From Sympetrum striolatum (taxonomy: Eukaryota; Arthropoda; Insecta; Odonata; Libellulidae), in the NCBI GenBank assembly GCA_947579665.1, contig OX388346.1:90088615-90152614 (forward strand): a DNA stretch of 64,000 nt, given 5' to 3'. Each line of letters begins with the position of its first letter. Within the stretch, counting starts at the first letter, position 1. Below are positions 1-13,072 of the stretch, piece by piece. Under the pieces are notes generated by a model that had not been told where the DNA came from, did not search any database, and worked only from the letters and a program-made list of their open reading frames with translations. A program made the position numbers and the translations under genes.

Positions 1-1844
1 ATGAGAAATAATCGAAAACAGCAACGAAGCGGAACTTTTTAGCGAAATATTTAATTATTGCCTTAATTTTCGTCATTTTACATATATTAAATCGAAAAAA
101 GCAATGAAAACGGATAATTTTAGCGAAATTCCAATTTTTTTGCTCTATTATGCCTTAACTTTCTTTATTTTATCGAGATTTGATACAAAAAAAGCAAAAA
201 AAACGAAACTTTTTATAAAATTTAAATTTTTTTCTTCTATTTTGCCGTAATTTTCGTCATTTTATGGAGATTTAATCCAAAAAAAGCAACAAAAACGGAA
301 AAATTTTAACAAAATTTCAATTTTTCTCCTTAATTTTGCCGTAATTTTCGTAATTTTATCGAGATTTGATCGAAAAAAGAAACAGAAACGGAAATTTTAT
401 ACAAATTTCAATTTTTTTCCTCTATTTTGCCTTAATTTTCGTCATAATACCGATATGAAATCGAAAAAAGCAATGAAAACAGATAATTTTAGCGAAAGTC
501 CGATTTTTTTGCTCTATTTTGCCTTAAAACCTTCATTTTATAGAGATTTGATACAATAAAAGAAAAAAAAACGGAAAATGTTTACAAAATTTAAATTTTT
601 TCCTCTATTTTGCCGAAATTTTCGAAATTTTATCGAGATTTGATCCAAAAAAGCAACAAAAACGGAAAAGTTTAACAAAATTTCAATTTTTTTCTTCTTT
701 TTTGCCTTCATTTTCGTCATTTCATCGAGATTTGATCGAAAAAAGCAACAGAAACGGACAATTTTAAAAAAATTTCAGTTTTTTTTCTCTTTTTGACCTC
801 AATTTTCATCATTTTATAGAAAAATAATCGAAAACAGCAATGCAAACGGAACTTCTTAGCGACATCTTTAATTTTTGCCTTAATTTTCGTCATTTTACCG
901 AGATAAGATTGAAGAAAAGCAATGAAAACGGATAATTCCATCGAAATTTCAATTTTTCTCCTCAGTTTTGCCTTAATTTTCGTCAGTTTATCGAGATTTG
1001 ATGCAAAAAAAGCAACAAAAACGGATTATTTTAAAAAAATTTCAATTTTTTTCCTCTATTTTGCCTTTATTTTCTTCAATTTATTGAGATATAATCGAAA
1101 AAAGCAACGAAAATGGATAAATTTAGCGAAATTTTAATTTTCTTCCCCATATTTTGCCTTAAGATTCGTCATTTTAACAATATATGATTGAAAAAGCTAT
1201 GCAAACAGATACTTTTAGCAAAATTTCAATTTTTTTCCTCTATTTTGCCATAATTTTCGTAATTTTATCGAGATTTGATCGAAAAATAGCAACAGAAACG
1301 GAAAATTTTAACAAAATTTCAATTTTTTTCTTCTTTTTTGCCTTCATTTTCGTCATTTCATCGTGTTTTAATCGTAAAAAGCAACAGAAACGGACAATTT
1401 TAACAAAATTTCAGTTTCTTTTCTCTTTTTGACCTTAATTTTCATCATTTTAATGAAAAATAATCGAAAACAGCAGTGCAAGCGGAACTTCTTAGCGACA
1501 TCTTCAATTTTTGCCTTAATTTTCGTCATATTACCGAGATTAGATTGAAAAAGAGCAATGAAAACGGATAATTCCATCGAAATTTCAATTTTTCTCCTCA
1601 GTTTTGGCTTAATTTTCGTCAGTTTATCGAGATTTGATCCAAAAAAAGACAAAAACGGAAATTTTAACCAAAGTTCAATTTTTTCCGCTATTTTTCCTTC
1701 ATTTTAGTCATTTTACCAATATAAGATTGAAAAAAGGTATGCAAACAGATACTTGAAGCAAAATTTCAATTATTTTCTTCGTTTTTGCCTTCATTTTCGT
1801 CATTTCATCGAGAATTGATCGAAAAAAGCAACAGAAACGGACAA

Positions 1845-1890
1845 TTTTAACAAAATTCAATTTTTTTTATACCGATATAAAATCGAAAAG
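1845..1890 (+). repeat. Monomer-fusion junction
   Basis: A monomer that should continue through its T-run and GCCTTAATTTTCGTCATTTTA box passes directly from a run of T into ATACCGATATAAAATCG, the head of another monomer. About 30 bp of the usual tail is missing. This looks like an internal deletion or an out-of-register exchange. Confidence 0.6.
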
Positions 1891-3323
1891 AGCAATGAAA
1901 ACGGATAATTTAAAGGAAATTCCAATTTTTTTGCTCTATTTTGCCTTAATTTTCCTCATTTTAACAAGATAAGGTCGAAAAAAGCTATGAAAACGTGTAA
2001 TTTTAGCAAAATTTCAATTTTTTTCCTCTTTTTGGCCTTAATTTTCATCATTTTAATGAGAAATAAAAGAAAACAGCTACGGAAGCGGAACTATTTAGCG
2101 AAATATTAAATTTCTGACTTAATGTTCGTCATTTTACATATATTAAATCGAAAAAAGCAATGAAAACGGATAATTTTAGCGAAATTCCAATTTTTTTGCT
2201 CTATTTTGCCTTAATTTTCGTCAGTTTATCGAGATTTGATCCAAAAAAAGCAACAAAAACGAAAATTTTAACCAAATATCAATTTTTTTCCTCTATTTTG
2301 CCTAAATTTTCTTCAATTTAGTGAGATATGATGGAAAAAAGCAACGACAACGGAAATTTTCACCAAATTTCAATTTTTTCGACTATTTTCCCTTAATTTT
2401 CTTTAATTTATTGAGATAGAATCGAAAAAAGCAACGAAAACGGATAAATTTAGCGAAATTGGAATTTTCTTCCCCATATTTTGACTTAATTTTCGTCATT
2501 TTACCAATATAAGATCGAAAAAAGCAATGAAAACGGATAATTTTAGCGAAATTCCAATTTTTTAGCTCTATTTTGCCTTAACTTTCTTCATTTTATCTAG
2601 ATTTGATACAAAAATAGCAAAAAAACGGAAATTTTTATAATATTTCAATTTTTCTCCTCTATTTTGCCTTAATTTTCGTCAGTTTATCGAGATTTGATCC
2701 AAAAAAAGCAACAAAAACGAAAATTTTCACCAAATTTCAATTTTTTCGTCTATTTTCCTTTAGTTTTCTTTAATTTATTGAGATATAATCGAAAAAAGCA
2801 ACGAAAACGGATAAATTTAGCGAAATTGGAATTTTCTTCCCCATATTTTGCCTTAAGTTTCGTCATTTTACCAATATAAGATCGAAAAAAGCTATGAAAA
2901 CGGATACTTATTGCAAAATTTCAATTTTTTTCCTCAATTTTTCAATAATTTTCGTCATTTTATCGAGATTTTATCGAAAAAAAGCAACAGAAACGGAAAA
3001 TTTTAACAGAATTTCAATATGTTCCTTCTATTTTGCCTTCATTTTCGTCATGTTATCGAGTTTTAATCGAAAAAAGCAACAAAAATTGACAATTTTAAAA
3101 AAAATTTCCATTTTTTCCTCAATGTTGCCTTATTTTTCCACATTTTAGTGAGATATGATGGAAAAAAGCAACGAAAACGGAACTTTTAAAAGAAATTTTT
3201 AATTTTTCTACCAGTATATTTCCTTAATTTTCGTCATTTTACAGAGATAAGATCGAAAAAAGTTATGAAAACGGATAATTTTAGCAAAATTTCAATTTTT
3301 TTCCTCTTTTTGGCCTTAATTTT

Positions 3324-3440
3324 CATTATTTTAATGAGAAATAATCGAAAACAGCAACGGAAGCGGAACTTTTAAGCGAAATTTTTAATTTCTGCCTTCT
3401 CTATTTTGCCTTAACTTTTTTCATTTTATCGAGATTTGAT
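3324..3440 (+). repeat. N/B fusion with deletion
   Basis: The short N-type monomer starting here has TTTCTGCC followed directly by TTCTCTATTTTGCCTTAAC, the tail of a B-class monomer. The head of the B monomer has therefore been lost. The next C-class monomer follows normally. Confidence 0.55.
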
Positions 3441-6400
3441 ACAAAAAAAAGCAAAAAAAACCGAAAATTTTTATAAAATTTAAATTTTTTTCTCTTATTT
3501 TGCCGTAATTTTCGTCATTTTATCGAGATTTAATCCAAAAAAAGCAAAAAAAACGGAAAAATTTTAACAAAATTTCAATTTTTTTCCTCTATTTTGCCTT
3601 AATTTTCGTCATAATACCGATATGAAATCGAAAAAAGCAATGAAAACAGATAATTCTAGCGAAAGTCCGATTTTTTTGCTCTATTTTGCCTTTAAACCTT
3701 CATTTTATAGATATTTGAAACAATAAAAGCAAAAAAACGGAAAATGTTTACAAAATTTAAATTTTTGCTCTATTTTGCCGAAATTTTCGAAATTTTATCG
3801 ATATTTGATCCAAAAAAGCAACAAAAACGGAAAAGTTTAACAAAATTTCAATTTTTTTTCTTCTTTTTTGCCTTCATTTTCGTCATTTCATCGAGATTTG
3901 ATCGAAAAAAGCAACAGAAACGGACAATTTTAACAAAATTAAATTTTTTTCTCTATTTTGCCTTAATTATCATCATTTTAATGAAAAATAATCGAAAACA
4001 GTAACGGAAGCGGATCATTTTAGCGAAATTTTTAATTTTTGCCTTAATTATCAATATTTTACCGAGATTAGATTTTAAAAAGCAACGAAAACGGATAATA
4101 CAAGCGAAATTCCAATTTCTTTACTCAATTTTGCCTTAATTTTCGTCATTTTATCGAGATTTGATCCAAAAAATGCAACAAAAACGGAAATTTTAACAAA
4201 ATTTCAATTTTTTTCCTCTAATTTGCCTTAATTTTCTTCAATTTATTGAGATAAGATCGAAAAAACCAACGAAAACGGAACTTTTAAATGAAATTTAAAA
4301 TTTTTTTACTAGTATATAACCTTAATTTTCGTCATTATACCGATATAAAATCGAAAAAAGCAATGAAAACGGATAATTTTAAGGAAATTCTAATTTTTAT
4401 GCTCTATTTTGCCTTAATTTTCGTCATTTTAACAAGATAAGATCGAAAAAAGCTATGAAAACGGACAATTTTAGCAAAATTTCAATTATTTTCCTCTATT
4501 TTGCCATAAATTTCGTCATATTATCTAGATTTGATTGAAAAAAAGCAACAGAAACGGAAAATTTTAACAAAATTTCAATTTTTTCCTTCTATTTTGCCTT
4601 CATTTACGTCATTTCATCGAGTTTTAAACGAATAAAAGCAGCAAAAACGGACAATTTTAACAGATTTTCCATATTTGTCCTCAATTTGGCCTTAGTTTTC
4701 AACATTTTAGTGAGATATGATGGAAAATAGCAACGAAAACAGAACTTTTAAACGAAATTTTTAATTTTTTTACCAGTATATTGCCTTAATTTTCGACATT
4801 TTACATATATTAAATCGAAAAAAGCAGTGAAAACCAATAATTTTAGCGAAATTCCAATTTTTTTGCTCTATATTGCCTTAACTTTCTTCATTTTATCGAG
4901 ATTTGATACAAAAAAAAGCAAAAAAACAGAAAATTTTTACAAAATTTAAATTTTTTCTTCTATTTTGCCGTAATTTTCTTCAATTTATTGAGATATGATC
5001 GAAAAAAGCAACGAAAACGGATAAATTTAGCAAAATTGGAATTTTCCTCTCCATATTTTGCCTTAATTTTCGTCATTTTACCAATATAAGATCGAAAAAA
5101 GCTATGAAAACGGATACTTTTAGCGAAATTCCGATTTTTTTGCTCTATTTTGCCTTAATTTCCTTCATTTAATAGAGATTTGATACAAAAAAGCAATAAA
5201 ACGGAAAAATTTAACAAAATTTCAATATGTTCCTTCTATTTTGCCTTCATGTTCGACATATTAACGAGTTTCAATCGAAAAAAGCAGCAAAAACGGACAA
5301 TTTTAACAAAATTTTCATTTTTTTCCTCAATTTTGCCTTTATTTTCGTCATTTTATCGAGATTTAATCCAAGAAAAGCAACAAAAACGGAAAAAGTTTAA
5401 CAAAATTTCAATTTTTCTCCTTAATTTTCGTAATTTTATCGAGCTTTGATCAAAAAAAGAAATAGAAACGGAAATTTTATCCAAATTTCTATTTTTTTCC
5501 TCTATTTTGCCTTAATTATCATCATTATACCGATATAAAATCGAAAAAAGCAATGAAAACAGATAATTTTAGCGAAAGTCCGATTTTTTTCCTCTATTTT
5601 GCCTTAATTTCCTTCATTTTATAGAGATTTGATACAAAAAAAGCAAAAAAACGGAAAATGTTTAGAAAATTTAAATTTTTGCTCTATTTTGCCGAAATTT
5701 TCGTCATTTTCTCGAGATTTGATTAAAAAAGAAGCAACAAAAACGGAAAACTGTAAAAAAATTTAAATTTTTTTCTTCTTTTTTGCTTTCATTTTCGTCA
5801 TTTCATCGAGATTTGATCGAAAAAAGCAACAGAAACGGACAATTTTAACAAAATTTCCGTTTTTTTTCCCTTTTTGGCCTTAATTTTCATCATTTTAATG
5901 AGAAATAATCGAAAACAGCAACGGAAGCGGAACTTTTTAGCGAAATGTTTAATTTTTGCCTTAATTTTCGTCATTTTACATATATTAAATCGAAAAAAGC
6001 AATGAAAACGGATAATCTTAGCGAAATTCCAATTTTTTGCTCTATTTTGCCTTAACTTTCTTCATTTTATCTAGATTTGATAGAAAAAAAAGCAAAAATA
6101 CGGAAATTTTTACAAAATTTAAATTATTCTCCTCAATTTTGCCTAAATTTTCGTCAGTTTATCTAGATTTGATCCAAAAAAAGCAACAAAAACGGAAATT
6201 TTAACAAAATTTCAATTTTTTCTTCTATTTTGCCGTAGTTTTCGTCATTTTATCGAGATTTAATCCAAGAAAAATTATAAAAACGGAAAATTTTAACAAA
6301 ATTTCAATATATTCCTTCTATTTTGCCTTAATTGTCGTCAGATTATCGAGTTTTAATCGAAGAAAGCAGCAAAAACGGACAATTTTAGCAAAATTTCCAT

Positions 6401-6529
6401 TTTTTCCCTCAATTTTGCCTTATTCTTCAACATTTTAGTGAGATATGATGGAAAATAGCAACGAAAACAGAACTTTTAAACGAAATTTTTAATTTTTTTA
6501 CCAGTATATTGCCTTAATTTTCGACATTT

Positions 6530-7533
6530 TACACATATTAAATCGAAAAAAGCAATGAACACGGATAATTTTAGCGAAATTCCGATATTTTGCTCTATTT
6601 TGCCTTAATTTCCTTCATTTTATAGAGATTTGATACAAGAAAAGCAAAAAAGCGGAAAATTTTTACAAAATTTAAATTTTTTCCTCTATTTTGCCGTAAT
6701 TTTTTTCAATTTATTGAGATATGATCGAAAAAAGCAACGAAAACGGATAAATTTAGCAAAATTGGAATTTTTATCCCCATATTTTGCCGTAATTTTCGTC
6801 ATTTTACCAATATAAGATCGAAAAAAGCTATGAAGACGGATACTTTTAGCGAAATTCAGATTTTTTTGCTCTATTTTGCCTTAATTTCCTTCATTTAATA
6901 GAGATTTGATACAAAAAATCAAAAAAACGGAAAAATTTAACAAAATTTCAATATGTTCCTTCTATTTTGCCTTCATTTTCGACATATTATCGAGTTTTAA
7001 TCGAAAAAAAGCAGCAAAAACGGACAATTTTAACAAAATTTTCATTTTTTTCCTCAATTTTGCCTTTATTTTCGTCATTTTATCGAGATTTAATCCAAAA
7101 AAGAAACAGAAACGGAAATTTTATCCAAATTTCAATTTGTTCCTTCTATTTTGCCTTCACTTTCGTCATATTATCGAGATATAATCGAAACAAGCAGCAA
7201 AAACGGACAATTTTATTAAAATTTCAATTTTTCTCCTCAATTTTGCCTTAATTTTCGTAATTTTATCGAGATTTGATCGTAAAAAGAAACAGAAATGGAC
7301 AATTTTAACAAAATTTCCATTTTTTTGCCTCAATTTTGCCTAATTTTTCAACATTTTAGTGAGATATGATGGAAAAAAGCAACGAAAACGGAACTTTTAA
7401 ACGAAATTTTTAATTTATTTACCAGTATATTTCCTTAATTTTCGTCATTTTACAGAGATAAGATCGAAAAAAGCTATGAAAACGGATAATTTTAGCAAAA
7501 TTACAATTTTTTCCTCTTTTTGGCCTTAATTTT
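6530..7533 (+). repeat. Left sister of the right-flank block
   Basis: This diverged block has a close counterpart at about 55010-56150, roughly 48.47 kb away. Shared private features include the ATTCCGATATTTTGC variant, ATAGAGATTTGATACAAGAAAAGC, the AAAGCGG variant, TTTATCCCCATATTTTGCCG and the TTTATTTACCAGTATAT form of the P monomer. The right copy carries extra monomers in the middle. The pair brackets the homogenised core. Confidence 0.75.
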
Positions 7534-8428
7534 CATCATTGTAATGAGAAATAATCGAAAACAGCAACGAAGCGGAACTTTTTAGCGAAATATTTAATTA
7601 TTGCCTTAATTTTCGTCATTTTACATATATTAAATCGAAAAAAGCAATGAAAACGGATAATTTTAGCGAAATTCCAATTTTTTTGCTCTATTATGCCTTA
7701 ACTTTCTTTATTTTATCGAGATTTGATACAAAAAAAAGCAAAAAAACAGAAAATTTTTACAAAATTTAATTTTTTTTCTTCTATTTTGCCGTAATTTTCG
7801 TCATTTTATCGAGATTTGATCCAAAAAAAGCAACAAAAACGGAAAATTCTAACAGTTTCAATTTTTTCTTCTATTTTGCCTTTATTTTCGTCTTTTTATC
7901 GAGATTTAATCCAAAAAAAGCAACAAAAACGGAAAATTTTAATAAAATTTCAATTTTTCTCCTCAATTTTGCCTTAATTTTCGTAATTTTATCGAGATTC
8001 GATCGAAAAAAGAAACAGAAACGGACAATTTTAACAAAATTCAATTTTTTTCTCTATTTTGCCTTAATTTTCATCATTTTAATGAAACATAATCGAAAAC
8101 AGCAACGGAAGCGGATCTTTTTAGCGAAATTTTTAATTTCTGCCTTAATTTTCGTCATTTTACCGAGATTTGATCGGAAAAAATTAACAAAAACGGAAAT
8201 TTTAACCAAATTTCAATTTTTTTCCTCTATTTTGCCTTAATTTTCTTCAATTTATTGATTCATCACCGAAAAAAGCTTCGAAAACGGATAAATTTATCGA
8301 AATTGGAATTTTCTTCCCCATTTTTGTCTTAATTTTCGTTATTTTACCAATATAAGATCGAAAAAAGCTATGAAAACGGATACTTTTAGCAAAATTTCAA
8401 TTTTTTTCCTCTTTTTGGCCTTAATTTT
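7534..8428 (+). repeat. 895-bp HOR unit, first block of the core
   Basis: Monomer order is N-B-C-D-E-F-G-H-I and then a J/M hybrid. The N-to-E part is repeated almost unchanged in the following unit at 8429 onward, with a shift of about 895 bp. Diagnostic bases shared by the two copies are TATTTAATTATTGCC in N, CTATTATGCC in B and TTCTAACAGTTTC in D. Confidence 0.8.
8337..8428 (+). repeat. J/M hybrid monomer
   Basis: This 92-bp monomer starts as class J (CGTTATTTTACCAATATAAG, GGATACTTTTAGC) and ends as class M (CCTCTTTTTGGCC). K and L are missing, so an exchange within the AAAGCTATGAAAACGG stretch shared by J and M deleted two monomers plus one equivalent. The same hybrid occurs at 21988-22079. 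Confidence 0.8.
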
Positions 8429-9878
8429 CATCATTTTAATGAGAAATAATCGAAAACAGCAACGAAGCGGAACTTTTTAGCGAAATATTTAATTATTGCC
8501 TTAATTTTCGTCATTTTACATATATTAAATCGAAAAAAGCAATGAAAACGGATAATTTTAGCGAAATTCCAATTTTTTTGCTCTATTATGCCTTAACTTT
8601 CTTTATTTTATCGAGATTTGATACAAAAAAAAGCAAAAAAACAGAAAATTTTTACAAAATTTAATTTTTTTCTTCTATTTTGCCGTAATTTTCGTCATTT
8701 TATCGAGATTTGATCCAAAAAAAGCAACAAAAACGGAAAATTCTAACAGTTTCAATTTTTTCTTCTATTTTGCCTTTATTTTCGTCTTTTTATCGAGATT
8801 TAATCCAAAAAAAGCAACAAAAACGGAAAATTTTAATAAAATTTCAATTTTTCTCCTCAATTTTGCCTTAATTTTCGTCATTTTACCGAGATTAGATTGA
8901 AAAAAAGCAATGAACACGGATAATTTTAGCGAAATTCCAATTTTTTTGCTCTATTTTGCCTTAACTTTCTTCATTTTATCGAGATTTGATACAAAAAAAA
9001 GCAAAAAAACAGAAAATTTTTACAAAATTTAAATTTTTTTCTTCTATTTTGCCGTAATTTTCGTCATTTTATCGAGATTTGATCCAAAAAAAGCAACAAA
9101 AACGGAAAATTTTTACAAAATTTCAATTTTTCTCCTCAATTTTGCCTTAATTTTTGTAATTTTATCGAGATTTGATTGAAAAAAGAAACAGTAACGGACA
9201 ATTTTAACAAAATTCAATTTTTTCTCTATTTCGCCTTAATTTTCATCATTTTAATGAAACATAATCGAAAACAGCAACGGAAGAGGATCTTTTTAGCGAA
9301 ATTTTTAATTTCTGCCTTAATTTTCGTCATTTTACCGAGATTTGATCGGAAAAAATTAACAAAAACGGAAATTTTAACCAAATTTCAATTTTTTTCCTCT
9401 ATTTTGCCTTAATTTTCTTCAATTTATTGATTCATCACCGAAAAAAGCTTCGAAAACGGATAAATTTATCGAAATTGGAATTTTCTTCCCCATTTTTGTC
9501 TTAATTTTCGTTATTTTACCAATATAAGATCGAAAAAAGCTATGAAAACGGATACTTTTAGCAAAATTTCAATTTTTTTCCTCTATTTTTCCATAATTTT
9601 CGTCATTTTATTGAGATTTGATCGAAAAAAAGCAACAGAACCGGAAAATTTTAACAAAATTTCAATATGTTCCTTCTATTTTGCCTTCATTTTTGTCATA
9701 TTATCGAGATTTAATTGAAAAAAAGAAGCAAAAACGGACAATTTTAACAAAATTTCCATTTTTTCCCTCAATTTTGCCTTATTTTTCGTCATTTTACAGA
9801 GATAAGATCGAAAAAAGCTATGAAAACGGATAATTTTAGCAAAATTTCAATTTTTTCCCTCTTTTTGGCCTTAATTTT
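8429..9878 (+). repeat. 1,450-bp, 16-monomer HOR unit
   Basis: The order read is N-B-C-D-E-B'-C-D'-F'-G-H-I-J-K-L-M, where primes mark variants. D' has TTTTTACAAAATTTC in its centre. F' has GATTTGATTGAAAAAAGAAACAGTAACGG. The F'-to-J part is nearly identical to 21.6-22.0 kb, a shift of 12,479 bp. Confidence 0.75.
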
Positions 9879-11609
9879 CATCATTTTAATGAGAAATAAT
9901 CGAAAACAGCAACGAAGCGGAACTTTTTAGTGAAATTTTTAATTTTTGCCTAAATTTTCGTCATTTTACATATATTAAATCGAAAAAAGCAATGAAAACG
10001 GATAATTTTAGCGAAATTCCAATTTTTTTGCTCAATTTTGCCTTAAATTTCTTCATTTTATCGAGATTTGATACAAAAAAAAGCAAAAAAACAGAAAATT
10101 TTTACAAAATTTAATTTTTTTTCTTCTATTTTGCCGTAATTTTCGTCATTTTATCGAGATTTGATCCAAAAAAAGCAACAAAAACGGAAAATTCTAACAG
10201 TTTCAATTTTTTCTTCTATTTTGCCTTTATTTTCGTCTTTTTATCGAGATTTAATCCAAAAAAAGCAACAAAAACGGAAAATTTCAATAAAATTTCAATT
10301 TTTCTCCTCAATTTTGCCTTAATTTTCGTCATTTTACCGAGATTAGATTGAAAAAAAGCAATGAAAACGGATAATTTTAGCGAAATTCCAATTTTCTTGC
10401 TCTAATTTGCCTTAACTTTCTTCATTTTATCGAGATTTGATACAAAAAAAAGCAAAAAAACAGAAACTTTTTACAAAATTTAAATTTTTTTCTTCTATTT
10501 TGCCGTAATTTTCGTCATTTTATCGAGATTTGATCCAAAAAAAGCAATAAAAACGGAAAATTTTTACAAAATTTCAATTTTTCTCCTCAATTTTGCCTTA
10601 ATTTTCGTCATTTTACCGAGATTAGATTGAAAAAAAGCAATGAAAACGGATAATTTTAGCGAAATTCCAATTTTCTTGCTCTAATTTGCCTTAACTTTCT
10701 TCATTTTATCGAGATTTGATACAAAAAAAAGCAAAAAAACAGAAACTTTTTACAAAATTTAAATTTTTTTCTTCTATTTTGCCGTAATTTTCGTCATTTT
10801 ATCGAGATTTGATCCAAAAAAAGCAATAAAAACGGAAAATTTTTACAAAATTTCAATTTTTCTCCTCAATTTTGCCTAAATTTTCGTAATTTTATCGAGA
10901 TTTGATTGAAAAAAGAAACAGTAACGTACAATTTTAACAAAATTCAATTTTTTTCTCTATTTTGCCTTAATTTTCATCATTTTAATGAAACATAATCGAA
11001 AACAGCAACGGAAGCGGATCTTTTTAGCGAAATTTTTAATTTCTGCCTTAATTTTCGTCATTTTACCGAGATTTGATCGGAAAAAATTAACAAAAACGGA
11101 AATTTTAACCAAATTTCAATTTTTTTCCTCTATTTTGCCTTAATTTTCTTCAATTTATTGATTTATCACCGAAAAAAGCTTCGAAAACGGATAAATTTAT
11201 CGAAATTGGAATTTTCTTCCACATTTTTGTCTTAATTTTCGTTATTTTACCAATATAAGATCGAAAAAAGCTATGAAAACGGATACTTTTAGCAAAATTT
11301 CAATTTTTTTCCTCTATTTTTCCATAATTTTCGTCATTTTATTGAGATTTGATCGAAAAAAAGCAACAGAAACGGAAAATTTTAACAAAATTTCAATATG
11401 TTCCTTCTATTTTGCCTTCATTTTCGTCATATTATCGAGATTTAATTGAAAAAAAGCAGCAAAAACGGACAATTTTAACAAAATTTCAGTTTTTTCCCAC
11501 AATTTTGCCTTATTTTTCGTCATTTTACAGAGATAAGATCGAAAAAAGCTATGAAAACGGATAATTTTAGCAAAATTTCAATTTTTTTCCTCTTTTTGGC
11601 CTTAATTTT
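9879..11609 (+). repeat. 1,731-bp, 19-monomer HOR unit
   Basis: The order is N-B-C-D-E-B'-C-D'-B'-C-D'-F'-G-H-I-J-K-L-M. It contains the 279-bp tandem duplication. A unit of the same length and order lies at 22080-23810, 12,201 bp away; they share TTCTTGCTCTAATTTGCC, CAGAAACTTTTTAC and the CCACATTTTTGTC variant of class I. Confidence 0.8.
10327..10884 (+). repeat. 279-bp three-monomer tandem duplication (B'-C-D' x2)
   Basis: Two copies (10327-10605 and 10606-10884) are essentially identical. Each carries the unusual TTCTTGCTCTAATTTGCC, the CAGAAACTTTTTAC form of C and GCAATAAAAACGG in D'. The unit is exactly 3 x 93 bp, so register is kept. Confidence 0.85.
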
Positions 11610-13072
11610 CATCATTTTAATGAGAAATAATCGAAAACAGCAACGAAGCGGAACTTTTTAGTGAAATTTTTAATTTTTGCCTTAATTTTCGTCATTTTAC
11701 ATATATTAAATCGAAAAAAGCAATGAAAACGGATAATTTTAGCGAAATTCCAATTTTTTAACTCTATTATGCCTTAACTTTCTTTATTTTATCGAGATTT
11801 GATACAAAAAAAAGCAAAAAAACAGAAAATTTTTACAAAATTTAATTTTTTTTCTTCTATTTTGCCGTAATTTTCGTCATTTTATCGAGATTTGATCCAA
11901 AAAAAGCAACAAAAACGGAAAATTCTAACAGTTTCAATTTTTTCTTCTATTTTGCCTTTATTTTCGTCTTTTTATCGAGATTTAATCCAAAAAAAGCAAC
12001 AAAAACGGAAAATTTTAATAAAATTTCAATTTTTCTCCTCAATTTTGCCTTAATTTTCGTCATTTTACCGAGATTAGATTGAAAAAAAGCAATGAAAACG
12101 GATAATTTTAGCGAAATTCCAATTTTTTTGCTCTATTTTGCCTTAACTTTCTTCATTTTATCTAGATTTGATAGAAAAAAAAGCAAAAATACGGAAATTT
12201 TTACAAAATTTAAATTATTCTCCTCAATTTTGCCTAAATTTTCGTCAGTTTATCTAGATTTGATCCAAAAAAAGCAACAAAAACGGAAATTTTAACAAAA
12301 TTTCAATTTTTTCTTCTATTTTGCCGTAGTTTTCGTCATTTTATCGAGATTTAATCCAAGAAAAATTATAAAAACGGAAAATTTTAACAAAATTTCAATA
12401 TATTCCTTCTATTTTGCCTTAATTGTCGTCAGATTATCGAGTTTTAATCGAAGAAAGCAGCAAAAACGGACAATTTTAGCAAAATTTCCATTTTTTCCCT
12501 AATTTTGCCTTATTCTTCAACATTTTAGTGAGATATGATGGAAAAAAGCAACGAAAACGGAACTTCTAAAAGGAATTTTTAATTTTTTTACCAGTATATT
12601 TCCTTAATTGTCGTCATTTTCCCAATATAAAATCGAAAAAAGCAATGAAAACGGATAATTTTGGCGAAATTCCAATTTTTCTGCTCTATTTCGCCTTAAT
12701 TTTTTTCATTTTATCGAGATATGATACAAAGAAAGCAAAAAGGCGAATATATTTTTACAAAATTTAAATTTTTTCCTCTATTTTGCCGAAATTTTCGTCA
12801 TTTTATCGAGATTTGATCCAAAAAAGCAACAAAAACGGAAAAGATTATCAAAATTACAATTTTTTTCTTCTTTTTTGCCTTCATTTTCGTCATATTATCG
12901 AGATTTAATTGAAAAAAAGAAGCAAAAACGGACAATTTTAACAAAATTTCCATTTTTTCCCTCAATTTTGCCTTATTTTTCGTCATTTTACAGAGATAAG
13001 ATCGAAAAAAGCTATGAAAACGGATAATTTTAGCAAAATTTCAATTTTTTTCCTCTTTTTGGCCTTAATTTT
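11610..13072 (+). repeat. 1,463-bp HOR unit containing a diverged island
   Basis: It begins as N-B-C-D-E-B', switches at about 12.15 kb to flank-type monomers, and returns to core-type L and M monomers near 12.89 kb before the next N at 13073. Confidence 0.75.
12150..12890 (+). repeat. Flank-type island inside the core
   Basis: Sequence from about 12150 matches 6060-6460 in the left flank with a shift of 6,091 bp. Both have ATCTAGATTTGATAGAAAAAA, AAATTATTCTCCTC, CAGTTTATCTAGATTTG and AAGAAAAATTATAAAAACGG. A P-class monomer (ACCAGTATAT near 12590) and degraded monomers (AAAGGCGAATATATTTTTAC) follow. P-class monomers are otherwise absent from the core. Confidence 0.8.

Larger units (their letters stand above)
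1..7533 (+). repeat. Left diverged satellite domain
   Basis: About 80 monomers of the same family, more diverged from one another than those of the core and lacking long near-identical blocks. Short N-class monomers begin near 2046, 3324 and 5888, with irregular spacing of about 1.28-2.56 kb. It contains classes rare or absent in the core: the P class with the ACCAGTATAT box (near 3.2, 4.8, 6.5 and 7.4 kb) and a B-like class with AATTCCATCGAAATTTC (near 0.94 and 1.57 kb). The first 160 bp closely match 7544 onward, so HOR-type sequence also exists at the window edge. Nothing else is visible here. Confidence 0.85.
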
